From positions 558,001 through 622,000 of the forward strand of contig NZ_CP103833.1 of the NCBI RefSeq assembly GCF_029774155.1: 64,000 nt of DNA. The letters are read 5' to 3'. The notes beneath the pieces are model-generated. The model ran no database searches. It had not been told where the DNA came from and worked only from the letters and a program-made list of their open reading frames with translations. This stretch comes from Actinobacillus arthritidis (lineage in GTDB: Bacteria; Pseudomonadota; Gammaproteobacteria; Enterobacterales; Pasteurellaceae). The position numbers and the translations under genes are program-made. Shown here one piece after another: positions 34,146 to 44,286 of the stretch (positions are counted from its first letter, which is position 1; each line of letters opens with the position of its first letter).

Positions 34146-34179
34146 GTTAAATTGAGACGAAGAAAGCACACTTTTGATC

Positions 34180-34842
34180 TGACCCCCAAAAGTTAGACGG
34201 TTTAATTTAAGGACTGAGTTCTGTATTGTACAGGGCTGAGTCCTTTTAATTTCACTTGAATACGTTCATTGTTGTAATAATGAATGTACGCATGAATCAC
34301 TTTCTCAAGCTGTTCGAACGTCTCAAATCGCTTACCAAAGTAACATTCCGTTTTCAATCGTCCAAAGAAACTTTCCATTGCCCCATTATCCAAGCAATTC
34401 CCTTTTCTCGACATACTTTGTCTAATATGATGTTTTCTCAGCATTACTTGATAGCCTGCCATCTGATATTGCCAGCCTTGGTCGGAATGTAAAATCGGTT
34501 TAGCGTCCTGAGGCAGTTTTGCGACCGCTTGCTTTAGCATCCGCATCACTTGCTCAAAATTCGGACTTCTTGATAAATCATGGGCAATAATTTCACCATT
34601 AAACAAGTCCTTAAGCGATATTTCTTCTGCTTAATCACTGCATTTTTATCGATTTTAAGCGGTAAGTGATAAAAGAAAGTACTGCGTTTTAAGCCAGTCA
34701 AAGGGAGGAGAATTTCTAAGGGGAAATCCACTCGCAACGTTTTTACGATGGTCGCTTTTGCCACATTTTTTGTTTGTTATATTTGGTCATAAAAAATCTG
34801 CACCTTAATCTGTTGGTTGTTTAGTCCAACTTTTGGGGTGCA
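34180..34842 (-). mobile_element. IS3-family remnant with intact ends, 663 bp
   Basis: Terminal inverted repeats are readable: TGACCCCCAAAAGTTAGAC at 34180-34198 and, inverted, TGCACCCCAAAAGTTGGAC at 34824-34842 (16 of 19 match). Both ends are flanked by GATC (34176-34179 and 34843-34846), a likely 4-bp target duplication. The inside holds only parts of an IS150-group transposase. Most of orfA and the middle of orfB are deleted, so it cannot move on its own but could be mobilised by a full-length relative. Confidence 0.85.
34202..34790 (-). pseudogene. Degenerate IS150-group transposase
   Basis: Reading leftward, a start MTKYNKQK (an orfA-like N terminus) runs within a few codons into the orfB segment KATIVKTLRVDFPLEILL. 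After VIKQKKYRL about 110 residues, including the first catalytic Asp region, are missing. The reading resumes as LFNGEIIAHDLSRSP and ends with the conserved HSDQGWQYQ (second Asp) and NGAMESFFGRLKTE (Glu) of the rve integrase core. The two internal deletions make it non-functional. Confidence 0.85.
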
Positions 34843-34869
34843 GATCACGAATGCCCTTTAATTTTTTAA

Positions 34870-35469
<600 letters not shown>

Positions 35470-35659
35470 TCATTGTAAAAATAACGTATTCCGACCGCTT
35501 ACTGCTTGCGGAAGTTCGCCAAAGTTTAGGGGATTGTGAGCGTAAAGTAAACTATGAAAAGTGGAATTTTTATAGAATACTTGTAAACAAAAGTTTCCAA
35601 AATGATTTTTTCAGAGTATGATTAAATGACTATTTTTCTACACAAATTGAGGTAAAAAT

Positions 35660-36814
35660 ATGATGAAGTTACGGATTGAATGTTCAGACAAACTTACCGT
35701 TGCAGAGAAGTGCCTACACCTTTTGGCAATGCAAAAACAATCTATTCTTCAAATTGAATTTACCGAATTTGGTGTACATATCGAATTTTCTTCACTGACA
35801 GCAGAGCTACAGACGCAAATATTAGCTCAAATTAGACCGCTTGAAGGCGTATTACAGGCAGAATTTATGGAAGCTGAATATCATGGGTTTGAGAATATGA
35901 TTGCACAAAGCCCAAAAATGCAGGCTGTCATTGAGCAAGCAAAGAAATTTGCAATGCTTAAAGCACCACTATTGATTCAAGGAGAAACCGGTACGGGGAA
36001 AGATGTATTTGCTAAGGCTTGTCATGAATTAAGCTCACGTAGAGCTCATAAATTTATTGCAGTAAATTGTGCCGGTTTGCCTGCCGATGAAGCGGAAACA
36101 GAGATGTTCGGTCATCGAGGCAATGGTAAAGAAAACATCGGTTTTTTTGAATATGCTAATGGCGGTACGGTCTTATTAGATTCTATTGCTGAATTATCAC
36201 TTGAGATGCAGGCAAAATTATTACGTTTTTTAAATGACGGATGTTTTCGTCGTGTGGGTGAAGATCAAGAAATTCAAGTGGATGTCAGAGTGATTTGTAC
36301 GTCGCAAAAACCATTAAATCTTTTAGTAGAAGAAGGTAAAGTTAGAGAAGATCTCTATCATCGACTTAATGTGTTAACGTTAGATTTACCGCCGTTGCGA
36401 GATCGCCAAGAGGATTTGCCGTTATTAGCGGATCACTTTATTGCTCAAATCAGCCAACAGCTTGGTATAAGTAAATTAGAGTATGATAATGATTTTGTTA
36501 CAGCACTACAGAGCTATCGTTGGCCGGGTAATTTGCGAGAATTATATAATGCTATTTATCGTGCCTGTACGCTTTCACACAGTTATCGTCTAGCGGTAAA
36601 AGATCTCAATTTACCGCATCAGCAACATAAAGTTGATACATTACCAGTGTTAGATGAAGGGGCTACATTAGAAGAATTAGTTAATAATTTTGAGGTCGCA
36701 TTATTACGTAAATTCTATGCAGAATTTCCAAGTACCCGAAAATTAGCTCAACGTTTAGGCATTTCTCATACCGCAGTTGCGAATAAATTACGTGCATACG
36801 GCATCGGTAAATAA
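35660..36814 (+). CDS. tyrR: TyrR-family transcriptional regulator
   Basis: A 384-residue AAA+ regulator of the sigma54-activator fold. Walker A is LIQGETGTGKD near residue 115 and Walker B GGTVLLDSIAEL near 170. The C-terminal Fis-type helix-turn-helix is TRKLAQRLGISHTAVANKLR. The GAFTGA loop needed to contact sigma54 is absent (the region reads MFGHRGNGKENIGFF), as in TyrR, which regulates sigma70 promoters of aromatic amino acid genes. It is shorter than E. coli TyrR (513) because most of the N-terminal ACT-PAS part is missing, as in Haemophilus TyrR. Confidence 0.87.
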   Translation: MMKLRIECSDKLTVAEKCLHLLAMQKQSILQIEFTEFGVHIEFSSLTAELQTQILAQIRPLEGVLQAEFMEAEYHGFENMIAQSPKMQAVIEQAKKFAMLKAPLLIQGETGTGKDVFAKACHELSSRRAHKFIAVNCAGLPADEAETEMFGHRGNGKENIGFFEYANGGTVLLDSIAELSLEMQAKLLRFLNDGCFRRVGEDQEIQVDVRVICTSQKPLNLLVEEGKVREDLYHRLNVLTLDLPPLRDRQEDLPLLADHFIAQISQQLGISKLEYDNDFVTALQSYRWPGNLRELYNAIYRACTLSHSYRLAVKDLNLPHQQHKVDTLPVLDEGATLEELVNNFEVALLRKFYAEFPSTRKLAQRLGISHTAVANKLRAYGIGK

Positions 36815-36822
36815 GGATAACA

Positions 36823-38520
36823 ATGTTTTCATTTATTCAGCAAGCGGTTAAATTTTCCCTATTTCTTGCAAGTTTCGGCATAAATATGACCGCTTATGCC
36901 GCACCTAGTATCCCCAAAGAACTACTAGATAACAGTTTAATTTACTGTACGAGTGTTTCCGGATTCAGTTTTAATCCGCAAAAAGCGGATGTGGGAACGA
37001 ATATGAACGTGGTTACGGAGCAAATTTACGATAAATTATTTGAATTTGATGCAAAAACCAACTCGCTCAAGCCTGCATTAGTAGAAAAATATAGTGTTAG
37101 TAATGACGGTAAAACGATTACTTTGTATTTACGTCATAAAGTATCTTTTCATACAACCGCATGGTTTACGCCAACACGTCCGTTTAATGCGGAAGATGTT
37201 GTGTTTTCACTTAATCGTATGATTGGAAATGTCGAGGAATTACCCGCTTTAGATTTTAGCGAAGATGCAAATAAAGCACTTTTCCAGCAAAATCAATATT
37301 ATGCTTATCAATTTAAAGCGAATTTAGCACATTATCCTTATTTCGAAAGTGTGGCATTAAAAAATAAAATTGAAAAAATTTCTGCATTAAATGATTATAC
37401 CGTCCAAATCCATTTAGTTTCGCCAGACAGTTCTATTTTGGCTCATTTAGCCAGTCAATATGCGGTGATTTTATCGAAAGAATACGCCTTACAATTAAAT
37501 GCGGATGAAAATTTAGCTCAGTTAGATTTATTGCCGATCGGAACCGGGGTATATCAATTAAACGATTATGTACAAAACGAATATGTTCGCTTAAAACCAC
37601 ATCCGAAATATTGGGGTAAAAAAGCACAAATTGAAAACGTTGTGGTGGATGTGTCCAGTAACGATACGGGGAGAATGGCAAAATATTTGAATCACGAATG
37701 TGATGTTGTTGCTTTTCCTGAGCCGAGCCAAAGAAGTATTATTCATCCGAGTGAAGTAATTGAAAGTTCAGGGGCTAATTTAGCTTTTCTCGCGTTCAAT
37801 ATGAATAAACCGCAGATGCAAGATCTTGCATTTCGTCATCGCATTGCTCGTGCGATTAACCGCCAACGGATTGCCAAAGCATTATTTTACGGTTCAGCAG
37901 ATGTTGCAGACAATGTTTTACCGACTGTATTGTTTACACGACCGAATCTGCGTAGTTATCCTTATGAAATAGCGGTTGAAAATGGCAGACAAATTACAAA
38001 AACAGACCGTTTGAAGTTTTGGGTACTTGATGAAAAAAGGGTCTATAATTTACATCCGTTGAAAATGGCAGAGTTGATCCGTATCGATTTGGAAAAAATT
38101 GGCATTGAAGTGGATATTAGAACGGTCAGTCGGAATGATGTAGTACAAATGACGGAAAAAGGTCAAGCAGATTATGATTTGATTTTAACCGGTTGGTTGG
38201 CGAATAATCTTGACCCGAATGCATTTTTATCGCCAATCTTATCTTGCCGTTCCCGTTATGAAGTAACGAATTTAGCTAATTGGTGTAACCAAGAATTTGA
38301 TCATTGGTTAGAATTAGCAAAATTAGCCGAACAACCTTATACAAAAATAATGATATATAAGTTGTTACAAAACTTATTGGAACAAGAATTGCCGATTTTA
38401 CCATTAGTTAATGCTAATCGAGTGCTACTAGCTCATTCCAAAATTGAAAATGTCCAAGTTAGCCCGTTTGGTCAAGTTCGTTTATCAGAACTGAAATTAA
38501 AACATAAAGAGAAAAAATAA
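36823..38520 (+). CDS. sapA: SapA periplasmic binding protein
   Basis: SapA is the solute-binding protein of the Sap ABC importer, linked in Haemophilus and Actinobacillus to resistance to antimicrobial peptides and to haem uptake. The 565-residue precursor has a signal peptide ending near TAYAAP. The family 5 binding-protein features are MNVVTEQIYDKLFEFD, a GTGVYQLNDY segment and the C-terminal ILPLVNANR. The gene begins 8 bp after tyrR and overlaps sapB (TAATG), so tyrR and sap may be one transcript. Confidence 0.92.
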   Translation: MFSFIQQAVKFSLFLASFGINMTAYAAPSIPKELLDNSLIYCTSVSGFSFNPQKADVGTNMNVVTEQIYDKLFEFDAKTNSLKPALVEKYSVSNDGKTITLYLRHKVSFHTTAWFTPTRPFNAEDVVFSLNRMIGNVEELPALDFSEDANKALFQQNQYYAYQFKANLAHYPYFESVALKNKIEKISALNDYTVQIHLVSPDSSILAHLASQYAVILSKEYALQLNADENLAQLDLLPIGTGVYQLNDYVQNEYVRLKPHPKYWGKKAQIENVVVDVSSNDTGRMAKYLNHECDVVAFPEPSQRSIIHPSEVIESSGANLAFLAFNMNKPQMQDLAFRHRIARAINRQRIAKALFYGSADVADNVLPTVLFTRPNLRSYPYEIAVENGRQITKTDRLKFWVLDEKRVYNLHPLKMAELIRIDLEKIGIEVDIRTVSRNDVVQMTEKGQADYDLILTGWLANNLDPNAFLSPILSCRSRYEVTNLANWCNQEFDHWLELAKLAEQPYTKIMIYKLLQNLLEQELPILPLVNANRVLLAHSKIENVQVSPFGQVRLSELKLKHKEKK

Positions 38521-39482
38521 TGTTATTCGCTTTTATTCGCAAATTATTGTTGATGGTCATTACACTATTTGCCTTAACATTGATTAGCTATAACATTTTG
38601 TTGCGTGATGCTTTAAATCGTTTTGTTGATTTAAAAGGCGTAGATGCCTATTTAAGTTATGTGCAAGGGCTTATGCAAGGGGATTTTGGTATTAGTTATA
38701 CCAATGGTGAGCCGTTAGCTAATCAAATCTTGAACGTTTTTCCTGCAACGATTTCTTTATGTTTAGCCGCATTGTTACTTTCCCTGATTATCGGTTTGCC
38801 ATTAGGTTTTATTTCGGCAACATTTCGAGAGAATATGTTGGGTAAAACATTAGCAATTCTTGGTTCATTCAGTTTAGCAATCCCTGTATTTTGGCTGGCA
38901 ATTGTTGTTTTGTATTATGCTTCTGTAAGTGGTTGGGCCATTTCTGCCGTTGGAGAATTACATCCTATTTATGAAATTTCTTCAGTGACTGGCTTCCGTT
39001 TATTAGATATTTTTTTAGCAGATTCTCCATATAAATTAAAAATGATGCAGAGTGTATTACATCATTTAGTATTGCCAACGTTGATCCTTTCTGTACCGGC
39101 AACACTTGAAGTCATTCGATTTACTCGTCAACGGGCGGAATATGTTATGACACAAAATTACATTCGAGTTGCACAAACGAGAGGTTGGAGTCCTTATAAA
39201 ATTTGGACGCGTCATATTTTACATAATACGTTACCTGCATTATTGCCTATGATTGCACGCAACCTTACCTTAATCTTTGCCTTTTCAATGTTGGTCGAAA
39301 ATGTATTTAACTGGGGGGGAATCGGTTTGTGGCTGATTAATGCGTTATCTGTGCAGGACTATAACGCTATTTCTGCTGGTGTAGTAGCTATCGGTTTATT
39401 TGTTTTGCTCATTGATTTATTTGTCAGTTTAATCACAACATTGTTAGATCCGTATCAGAAAAAGGATTGGTATGTTAAGTAG
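38520..39482 (+). CDS. sapB: SapB permease
   Basis: A 320-residue inner-membrane ABC permease with about six helices and the binding-protein-dependent transport signature around RVAQTRGWSPYKIWTRHILHN, cut here as VAQTRGWSPYKIWTRH. It pairs with SapC to form the channel. Its ATG overlaps the sapA stop and its end overlaps sapC by 11 bp. Confidence 0.93.
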   Translation: MLFAFIRKLLLMVITLFALTLISYNILLRDALNRFVDLKGVDAYLSYVQGLMQGDFGISYTNGEPLANQILNVFPATISLCLAALLLSLIIGLPLGFISATFRENMLGKTLAILGSFSLAIPVFWLAIVVLYYASVSGWAISAVGELHPIYEISSVTGFRLLDIFLADSPYKLKMMQSVLHHLVLPTLILSVPATLEVIRFTRQRAEYVMTQNYIRVAQTRGWSPYKIWTRHILHNTLPALLPMIARNLTLIFAFSMLVENVFNWGGIGLWLINALSVQDYNAISAGVVAIGLFVLLIDLFVSLITTLLDPYQKKDWYVK

Positions 39483-40359
39483 AGAAGAACCGGAACAATT
39501 CAGAGAATCCGATTATGTTAAACAATTTTTCCGCCAGTTACGTCAAGATAAAGTAACGCTAGCTAGTTTATACCTATTTATACTTTTATTATTATTAGTG
39601 TTTTTAGGTGATGTTATTGCACCTTATCAAGCTGACACACAATTTATTGGCAAAGAGTTAATGCCTCCTTCTTGGGATGATAAAGGACAAATTGGTTTTT
39701 TCTTTGGTACGGATGACTTAGGACGAGATATTTTAAGTCGGATACTGTCTGGTTTTTATTATACGGTCGGTTCAGCTCTATGTATTAGTATAGCAATAGC
39801 TGTTATCGGAAGTATTATAGGTATCATAGCTGGCACGAGTCGAAAATCTTTTTCATTTTTAGGACATCTATTTGATACATTTTTATTTATCCCGATTTTA
39901 ATTATTGCCATTATCATTGCGACTTTAATGGAAGCGAGTTTGATCAATGCCATGTTGGCGATATTTCTCGCAATGTTACCGCATTTTATTCATAAAATTT
40001 ACCAAGCAACCCAACAGGAATTAAAACGAGAATATGTTGTGACATTAAGGTTAGATGGTGCATCACGCTGGGATCTCATTAAAGAAGTTGTTTTACCAAA
40101 TCTTGCTCCTGTGGCGACCAAAGAATTGGCTCATATTTTTATTATTGCCGTATTGGATATTAATGCCTTAAGTTTTATTGAATTAGGTGCTAAAAGTCCA
40201 ACCCCAGAATGGGGAACAATGATAAAAGATTCCGTTGAATTAATTTATATCGCTCCATGGACTGTGATTTTACCGGGAATGGCAACGATTTTTGTGATTC
40301 TGTTGAGCAGTATGTTAGGCAACGGTATTAGCCGAGTATTAGAAAAATATCGTTATTAA
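39472..40359 (+). CDS. sapC: SapC permease
   Basis: The second Sap permease, 295 residues, with six predicted helices. The start LSREEPEQFRESDYVK and the EAA-loop LRLDGASRWDLIKEVVLPN, seen near residue 195, match SapC. GTDDLGRDILSRIL after the first helix is typical of DppC-type permeases. Confidence 0.93.
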   Translation: MLSREEPEQFRESDYVKQFFRQLRQDKVTLASLYLFILLLLLVFLGDVIAPYQADTQFIGKELMPPSWDDKGQIGFFFGTDDLGRDILSRILSGFYYTVGSALCISIAIAVIGSIIGIIAGTSRKSFSFLGHLFDTFLFIPILIIAIIIATLMEASLINAMLAIFLAMLPHFIHKIYQATQQELKREYVVTLRLDGASRWDLIKEVVLPNLAPVATKELAHIFIIAVLDINALSFIELGAKSPTPEWGTMIKDSVELIYIAPWTVILPGMATIFVILLSSMLGNGISRVLEKYRY

Positions 40360-40372
40360 GATGGAATAAGTT

Positions 40373-41410
40373 ATGGCTCTATTAGATATTCGCCATTTGA
40401 GTATTGAAATTGATACGCCGAATGGCAGAATTAAAATGGTAGATAATATTGATTTGACCCTCGATGAGGGGGAAATTTGTGGACTTGTCGGCGAATCCGG
40501 TTCAGGAAAGAGTTTGATTGCTAAAGTAATTTGCGGTTTGACTAAAGATGAATGGATTATTACCGCAGATCGTTTTCGTTTTAATGATATTGAATTACTT
40601 AAGTTATCGCCTGCTCAACGAAGAAAATTAGTCGGCGAACAAATCTCGATGATTTTCCAAAATCCGCTTTCTAGCCTAGATCCCAGTAAAACGATTGGTA
40701 AGCGACTTATGCAAACGATTAATTTTAAAGGGAAATGGTGGCAATGGTTCGGCTGGAAAAGGAAAAAAGCGATTGAGCTATTACATCGTGTAGGGATTCG
40801 TGATCATAAAACAATGATGCAAAGTTATCCTTTTGATATTACCGAAGGCGAAGCACAAAAAGTCATTATTGCTATGGCGGTTGCTAATCAACCTCGCTTA
40901 CTGGTCGCAGATGAACCGACTTACACATTAGAAGCAACAACGCAATTACAGATTTATCGTTTGTTATCGAGTATGAATAAAAACTTGGGGACATCTATCT
41001 TATTAGTCGCAAATGATATTCGCAGTATTCATAAATGGGTGGATTCGTTTAATGTATTGTATTGTGGGCAAACGGTAGAAATTGCGAGTAAAGAAACCAT
41101 TATGGAGGAGCCTTTCCATCCCTACACTTCGGTTTTATTAAATAGTATTCCCGATTTCTCACAGCCATTAGCCTTTAAAAGTCGTTTAAATACCTTAAAA
41201 GGATCGGTACCAATGTTACAAAATATGCCGATTGGTTGTCGTTTAGGGCCTCGTTGCCCATTTGCACAGAAAAAATGCGTACAAAAACCGCCTTTGCGTA
41301 AATTTAAACAGCACGAATTTGCTTGTCATTATCCGATTAACTTTAGAGAGAAAAACTTCCTTAAACGTGCCGATTTTGAACCGGTTGTAGTTACGGATAA
41401 ATCGGAATAA
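40373..41410 (+). CDS. sapD: SapD ATPase
   Basis: A 345-residue ABC ATPase of the Opp/Dpp type: Walker A GESGSGKSLIAK near 38, Walker B LLVADEPTYTLE near 178, and the C-terminal oligopeptide-transporter domain with PIGCRLGPRCPFAQKKC. The signature is degenerate (ITEGEAQKVIIA), as in other SapD proteins. SapD normally works with a second ATPase, SapF, which is not found downstream here. Confidence 0.93.
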   Translation: MALLDIRHLSIEIDTPNGRIKMVDNIDLTLDEGEICGLVGESGSGKSLIAKVICGLTKDEWIITADRFRFNDIELLKLSPAQRRKLVGEQISMIFQNPLSSLDPSKTIGKRLMQTINFKGKWWQWFGWKRKKAIELLHRVGIRDHKTMMQSYPFDITEGEAQKVIIAMAVANQPRLLVADEPTYTLEATTQLQIYRLLSSMNKNLGTSILLVANDIRSIHKWVDSFNVLYCGQTVEIASKETIMEEPFHPYTSVLLNSIPDFSQPLAFKSRLNTLKGSVPMLQNMPIGCRLGPRCPFAQKKCVQKPPLRKFKQHEFACHYPINFREKNFLKRADFEPVVVTDKSE

Positions 41411-41494
41411 TTTGCTCAGGTGGTCATATTTTTTCGTTTTTTTGCAAATATCGGAGAAAATAGACCGCTAATTGATGATAGAGGGGGCAGAAAA

Positions 41495-42262
41495 GTGAAG
41501 CATAAAATCATAGATCTTCGAGAAGATCTTTTATTATATGTATTGCAACAATATGGCACGGAACCTGAATATTTATGGAAATCTTATCCGGATTATGCCA
41601 TTTTAAGGCAGGTGGATAATCGCAAATGGTATGCAGTTTTGATGCAAGTACCATATGCGACACTAGGGCTTTCAGGAAATGGCAAAGTGAGTGTAATGAA
41701 TGTGAAATGTTCTCCGGAAATGATTAGCTTGTTTCAACCACAAAAAGGCTTTTTACCCGCTTATCATATGAATAAAACCCATTGGATAACGATTTTGCTT
41801 GATGGGAGCGTAGATAAAGAAACCGTTGTATTCCTACTTAACCAAAGTTTTGATCTTACTGCCACTCGCTTACGTAAACAAAAATTAGGTTTAACAAGTC
41901 ATACGGAATGGATTGTACCGGCAAATCCTAAATATTATGACGTAGAAAGTGAGTTGAAAGAAGGTAAGGAAATTCTGTGGAAGCAAAGCAATAATATTGC
42001 GGTTGGTGATATTGTTTATCTTTATGTTACAGAACCGACTGCGGAGATTCGTTATCAATGCGAAGCATTAGAAGTAAATATACCTTATCAAACAAAATAC
42101 GCAGATTTACGTATAGATAAAGTGATGCGAATAAAATGTTTAAAAGAATTTGATAAAAAATTGCTTTCCCGAGAAAAACTTCGAGAGTTTGGTGTAACAG
42201 CCGTGAGAGGTCCCCGAAAAATGCCATTGGCATTGAGTGAAGAAGTTAAATTGATGCGTTAA
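41495..42262 (+). CDS. MmcQ/YjbR-domain protein (sapZ-position gene)
   Basis: The protein is 255 residues from a GTG start at 41495, chosen because GAGGGGGC is directly upstream. The longer frame from 41420 crosses a USS-like intergenic stretch. The N-terminal half resembles the MmcQ/YjbR (DUF419) fold: YGTEPEYLWKSYPDYAIL, then a NRKWYAVLM strand and NKTHWITILLDG. The C-terminal half (TEWIVPANPKYYDV to the end) includes a WKQSNNIAVGDIVYLYV strand pair like an EVE/PUA-type domain. A gene of this kind follows the sap cluster in Haemophilus. Its function is unknown. Confidence 0.7.
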   Translation: MKHKIIDLREDLLLYVLQQYGTEPEYLWKSYPDYAILRQVDNRKWYAVLMQVPYATLGLSGNGKVSVMNVKCSPEMISLFQPQKGFLPAYHMNKTHWITILLDGSVDKETVVFLLNQSFDLTATRLRKQKLGLTSHTEWIVPANPKYYDVESELKEGKEILWKQSNNIAVGDIVYLYVTEPTAEIRYQCEALEVNIPYQTKYADLRIDKVMRIKCLKEFDKKLLSREKLREFGVTAVRGPRKMPLALSEEVKLMR

Positions 42263-42270
42263 TATGTAGA

Positions 42271-42298
42271 AAAACCTAGCCGAGAAGCTAGGTTTTTT
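42271..42298 (+). terminator. Terminator of the sap operon
   Basis: Ten-bp stem AAAACCTAGC/GCTAGGTTTT, 6-base loop and six T, directly after the MmcQ-like gene. Confidence 0.9.
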
Positions 42299-42318
42299 GT
42301 TATTAGATGTCAGTTCAT

Positions 42319-43293
42319 TTACACAAAATCCTGCATCAAATCTTCCACCACGTCTTTGACAGAACGGATCGATTTAATATAAGTAATACCGTTACCTACC
42401 GAAATATAACCTTTCTCAAAATCGCCAAGTAACATACCTTGACGCATTCCGTAGCCACCTGTTTGCGCTTCGGCGAGTTCATCTCGCGTTGCACCGTCTT
42501 CATCCATTTTCACCAATTTATGTGCTAATTGAGTGGGTAGCGAGCGGTAATACGCTGGTTGGGTTCGGAATAATAATAAATCTTGAGCTGTGCTATCGAC
42601 AACGAGTTGCTTAACGCTTTCATGCATACGATTTTCTTCGGTTACTAACAACACAGAACCGACAAATACGCCTTCTGCACCGAGTGCAAAACTTGCTCGT
42701 ACGCCTCGTACATCAGCAATACCACCAGCCGCCATCACAGGAATACTTACCGCATCGACCATTTGAGGCACGATAGAGAAGGTTCCGATCACTTGACTTG
42801 GCACTGTACCACCTTCATCAAAACCAGTTGCTACCAAAATATCCGCCCCGATTTCTTCCGCATAGCGTGCGTTTTCTACTGTCGGCGTATGCGGACGGAA
42901 AATGGTTTTTGTGCCTGCCGCTTTAAATTTTTTCATCATCGGCTTGTAATCATAGCCATCAATACCGTTGATTAACGCCACCGGCACTTGTTCTTCAATT
43001 AATAAATCCACTAACAAATCAATGGTGCTGAAATCATACGACAAAATCACCGGTGCACCGAACGGCTTATCGGTTAATGCTTTGGTTTTACGGATTTCTT
43101 CACGGAAAGTGCGGAGCAAATCTTCCGTCGTTTTCGGTGCTTTCTGCAAGCCGGCATTCGGGCCTAAGATCCCTAAACCTCCGGCATTGCTTACAGCGGC
43201 AACAAATTTTGCGTCCGTCAGCCAGCTCATCGGGCCTTGCACAAGGGGAAATTTAATACCTAAGATGTCAGTAATACGGTTACAAGCGGTCAT
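42319..43293 (-). CDS. Nitronate monooxygenase family protein
   Basis: A 324-residue TIM-barrel FMN enzyme of the 2-nitropropane dioxygenase family. Seen are FPLVQGPMSWLTDAKFVAAVSNAGGLGILG split as QGPMSWLTD and SNAGGLGIL, the FMN-phosphate loops VMAAGGIADVRGVRASFALG and ATGFDEGG. Such enzymes oxidise alkyl nitronates, but many close relatives reduce quinones or enoyl substrates, so the substrate is not certain. It is divergent from a LysR gene 105 bp away that probably regulates it. A USS overlaps its start. Confidence 0.85.
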   Translation of the reverse strand: MTACNRITDILGIKFPLVQGPMSWLTDAKFVAAVSNAGGLGILGPNAGLQKAPKTTEDLLRTFREEIRKTKALTDKPFGAPVILSYDFSTIDLLVDLLIEEQVPVALINGIDGYDYKPMMKKFKAAGTKTIFRPHTPTVENARYAEEIGADILVATGFDEGGTVPSQVIGTFSIVPQMVDAVSIPVMAAGGIADVRGVRASFALGAEGVFVGSVLLVTEENRMHESVKQLVVDSTAQDLLLFRTQPAYYRSLPTQLAHKLVKMDEDGATRDELAEAQTGGYGMRQGMLLGDFEKGYISVGNGITYIKSIRSVKDVVEDLMQDFV

Positions 43294-43398
43294 TTTTTTA
43301 TCCTTTTTTGCAAATTGAATAGTAACTATTATATTTTTTCAAATTTGGTTTTGAAGATGTTAAACTAAGAATAAGATTTTCAAAAATGAGAAGATAAA

Positions 43399-44286
43399 AT
43401 GGATTTAAACAATCTAAGACTGTTTGTGGCCGTTTATCAAGCAGAGAGTTTTTCTAAAGCGGCGGAACAACTTGCAATACCGGTTGCGACGGTTAGTCGC
43501 CGTATTGCAGAATTTGAAAAATCGCTTTCCACCCAACTTTTCGACCGCTACAAAACTGGGGTGAAACCGACCGCACTTGGTTTGCAATTGTATGAAAAGG
43601 TTTATTTGAGCTTAGACAATTTAACGCAAGCAACACAAGATTTTATTGGTGAACAGCAGGAGTTGAGCGGTTATCTGCGTATTTCCACCGTTTCCGCCTG
43701 TGAGCCGATTTGGGCGGCAATTGCTGAATTTCAGGCGGAATATCCGCAGGTGAAAGTGCATTGTCAGGCGACCGATCGCGTATTGGATTTGGTGGAAGAC
43801 GGCATTGATATCGCGTTTCGAATGGGGGATTTACATACGGAAAACGTAATTGCTCGCAAAATGATGGATTTAAACGCTGTGCTGGCGGCTCATCCTGATT
43901 TTCTTGCTCGACACGGCACGCCGAAAACACCGCAAGATTTGACCGCACTACCATTTGCTTGCTGGGCAAGAACAGGGCAGAAAAGCGTAACATTACAACT
44001 GGGCGAACAAGCGGTCAAAATTGAACCGATTTTTACCTCTAATGACGTGTATGCCATCGCCCACCAAGCCAAAAATGCGCATGCCATCTGCCAATTACCG
44101 GACTATATGGCTCAAGAACTCACCGAGAAATTCGGCTTAGTCGAACTGATGTCCGACTATCCGACACCAATTTATCCTATCCATGCTATCTATCCAGCCC
44201 ACCGCCACCCCTCAGCAATCATGAAAACCTTTTTGGGGTTTTGTGAGAAGTTTTTAACAGAAAGAGAGAAATGCTGTAAAGATTAA
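43399..44286 (+). CDS. LysR-family transcriptional regulator
   Basis: A 295-residue LTTR with N-terminal winged helix MDLNNLRLFVAVYQAESFSKAAEQL cut at residues 1-25 and VSRRIAEFEKSLSTQLFDR, then a two-lobed effector domain. Divergent arrangement suggests it controls the nitronate monooxygenase gene. It carries one H. influenzae-type core (43570-43578) and an ACAAGCGGT core near 44008. Confidence 0.88.
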   Translation: MDLNNLRLFVAVYQAESFSKAAEQLAIPVATVSRRIAEFEKSLSTQLFDRYKTGVKPTALGLQLYEKVYLSLDNLTQATQDFIGEQQELSGYLRISTVSACEPIWAAIAEFQAEYPQVKVHCQATDRVLDLVEDGIDIAFRMGDLHTENVIARKMMDLNAVLAAHPDFLARHGTPKTPQDLTALPFACWARTGQKSVTLQLGEQAVKIEPIFTSNDVYAIAHQAKNAHAICQLPDYMAQELTEKFGLVELMSDYPTPIYPIHAIYPAHRHPSAIMKTFLGFCEKFLTEREKCCKD

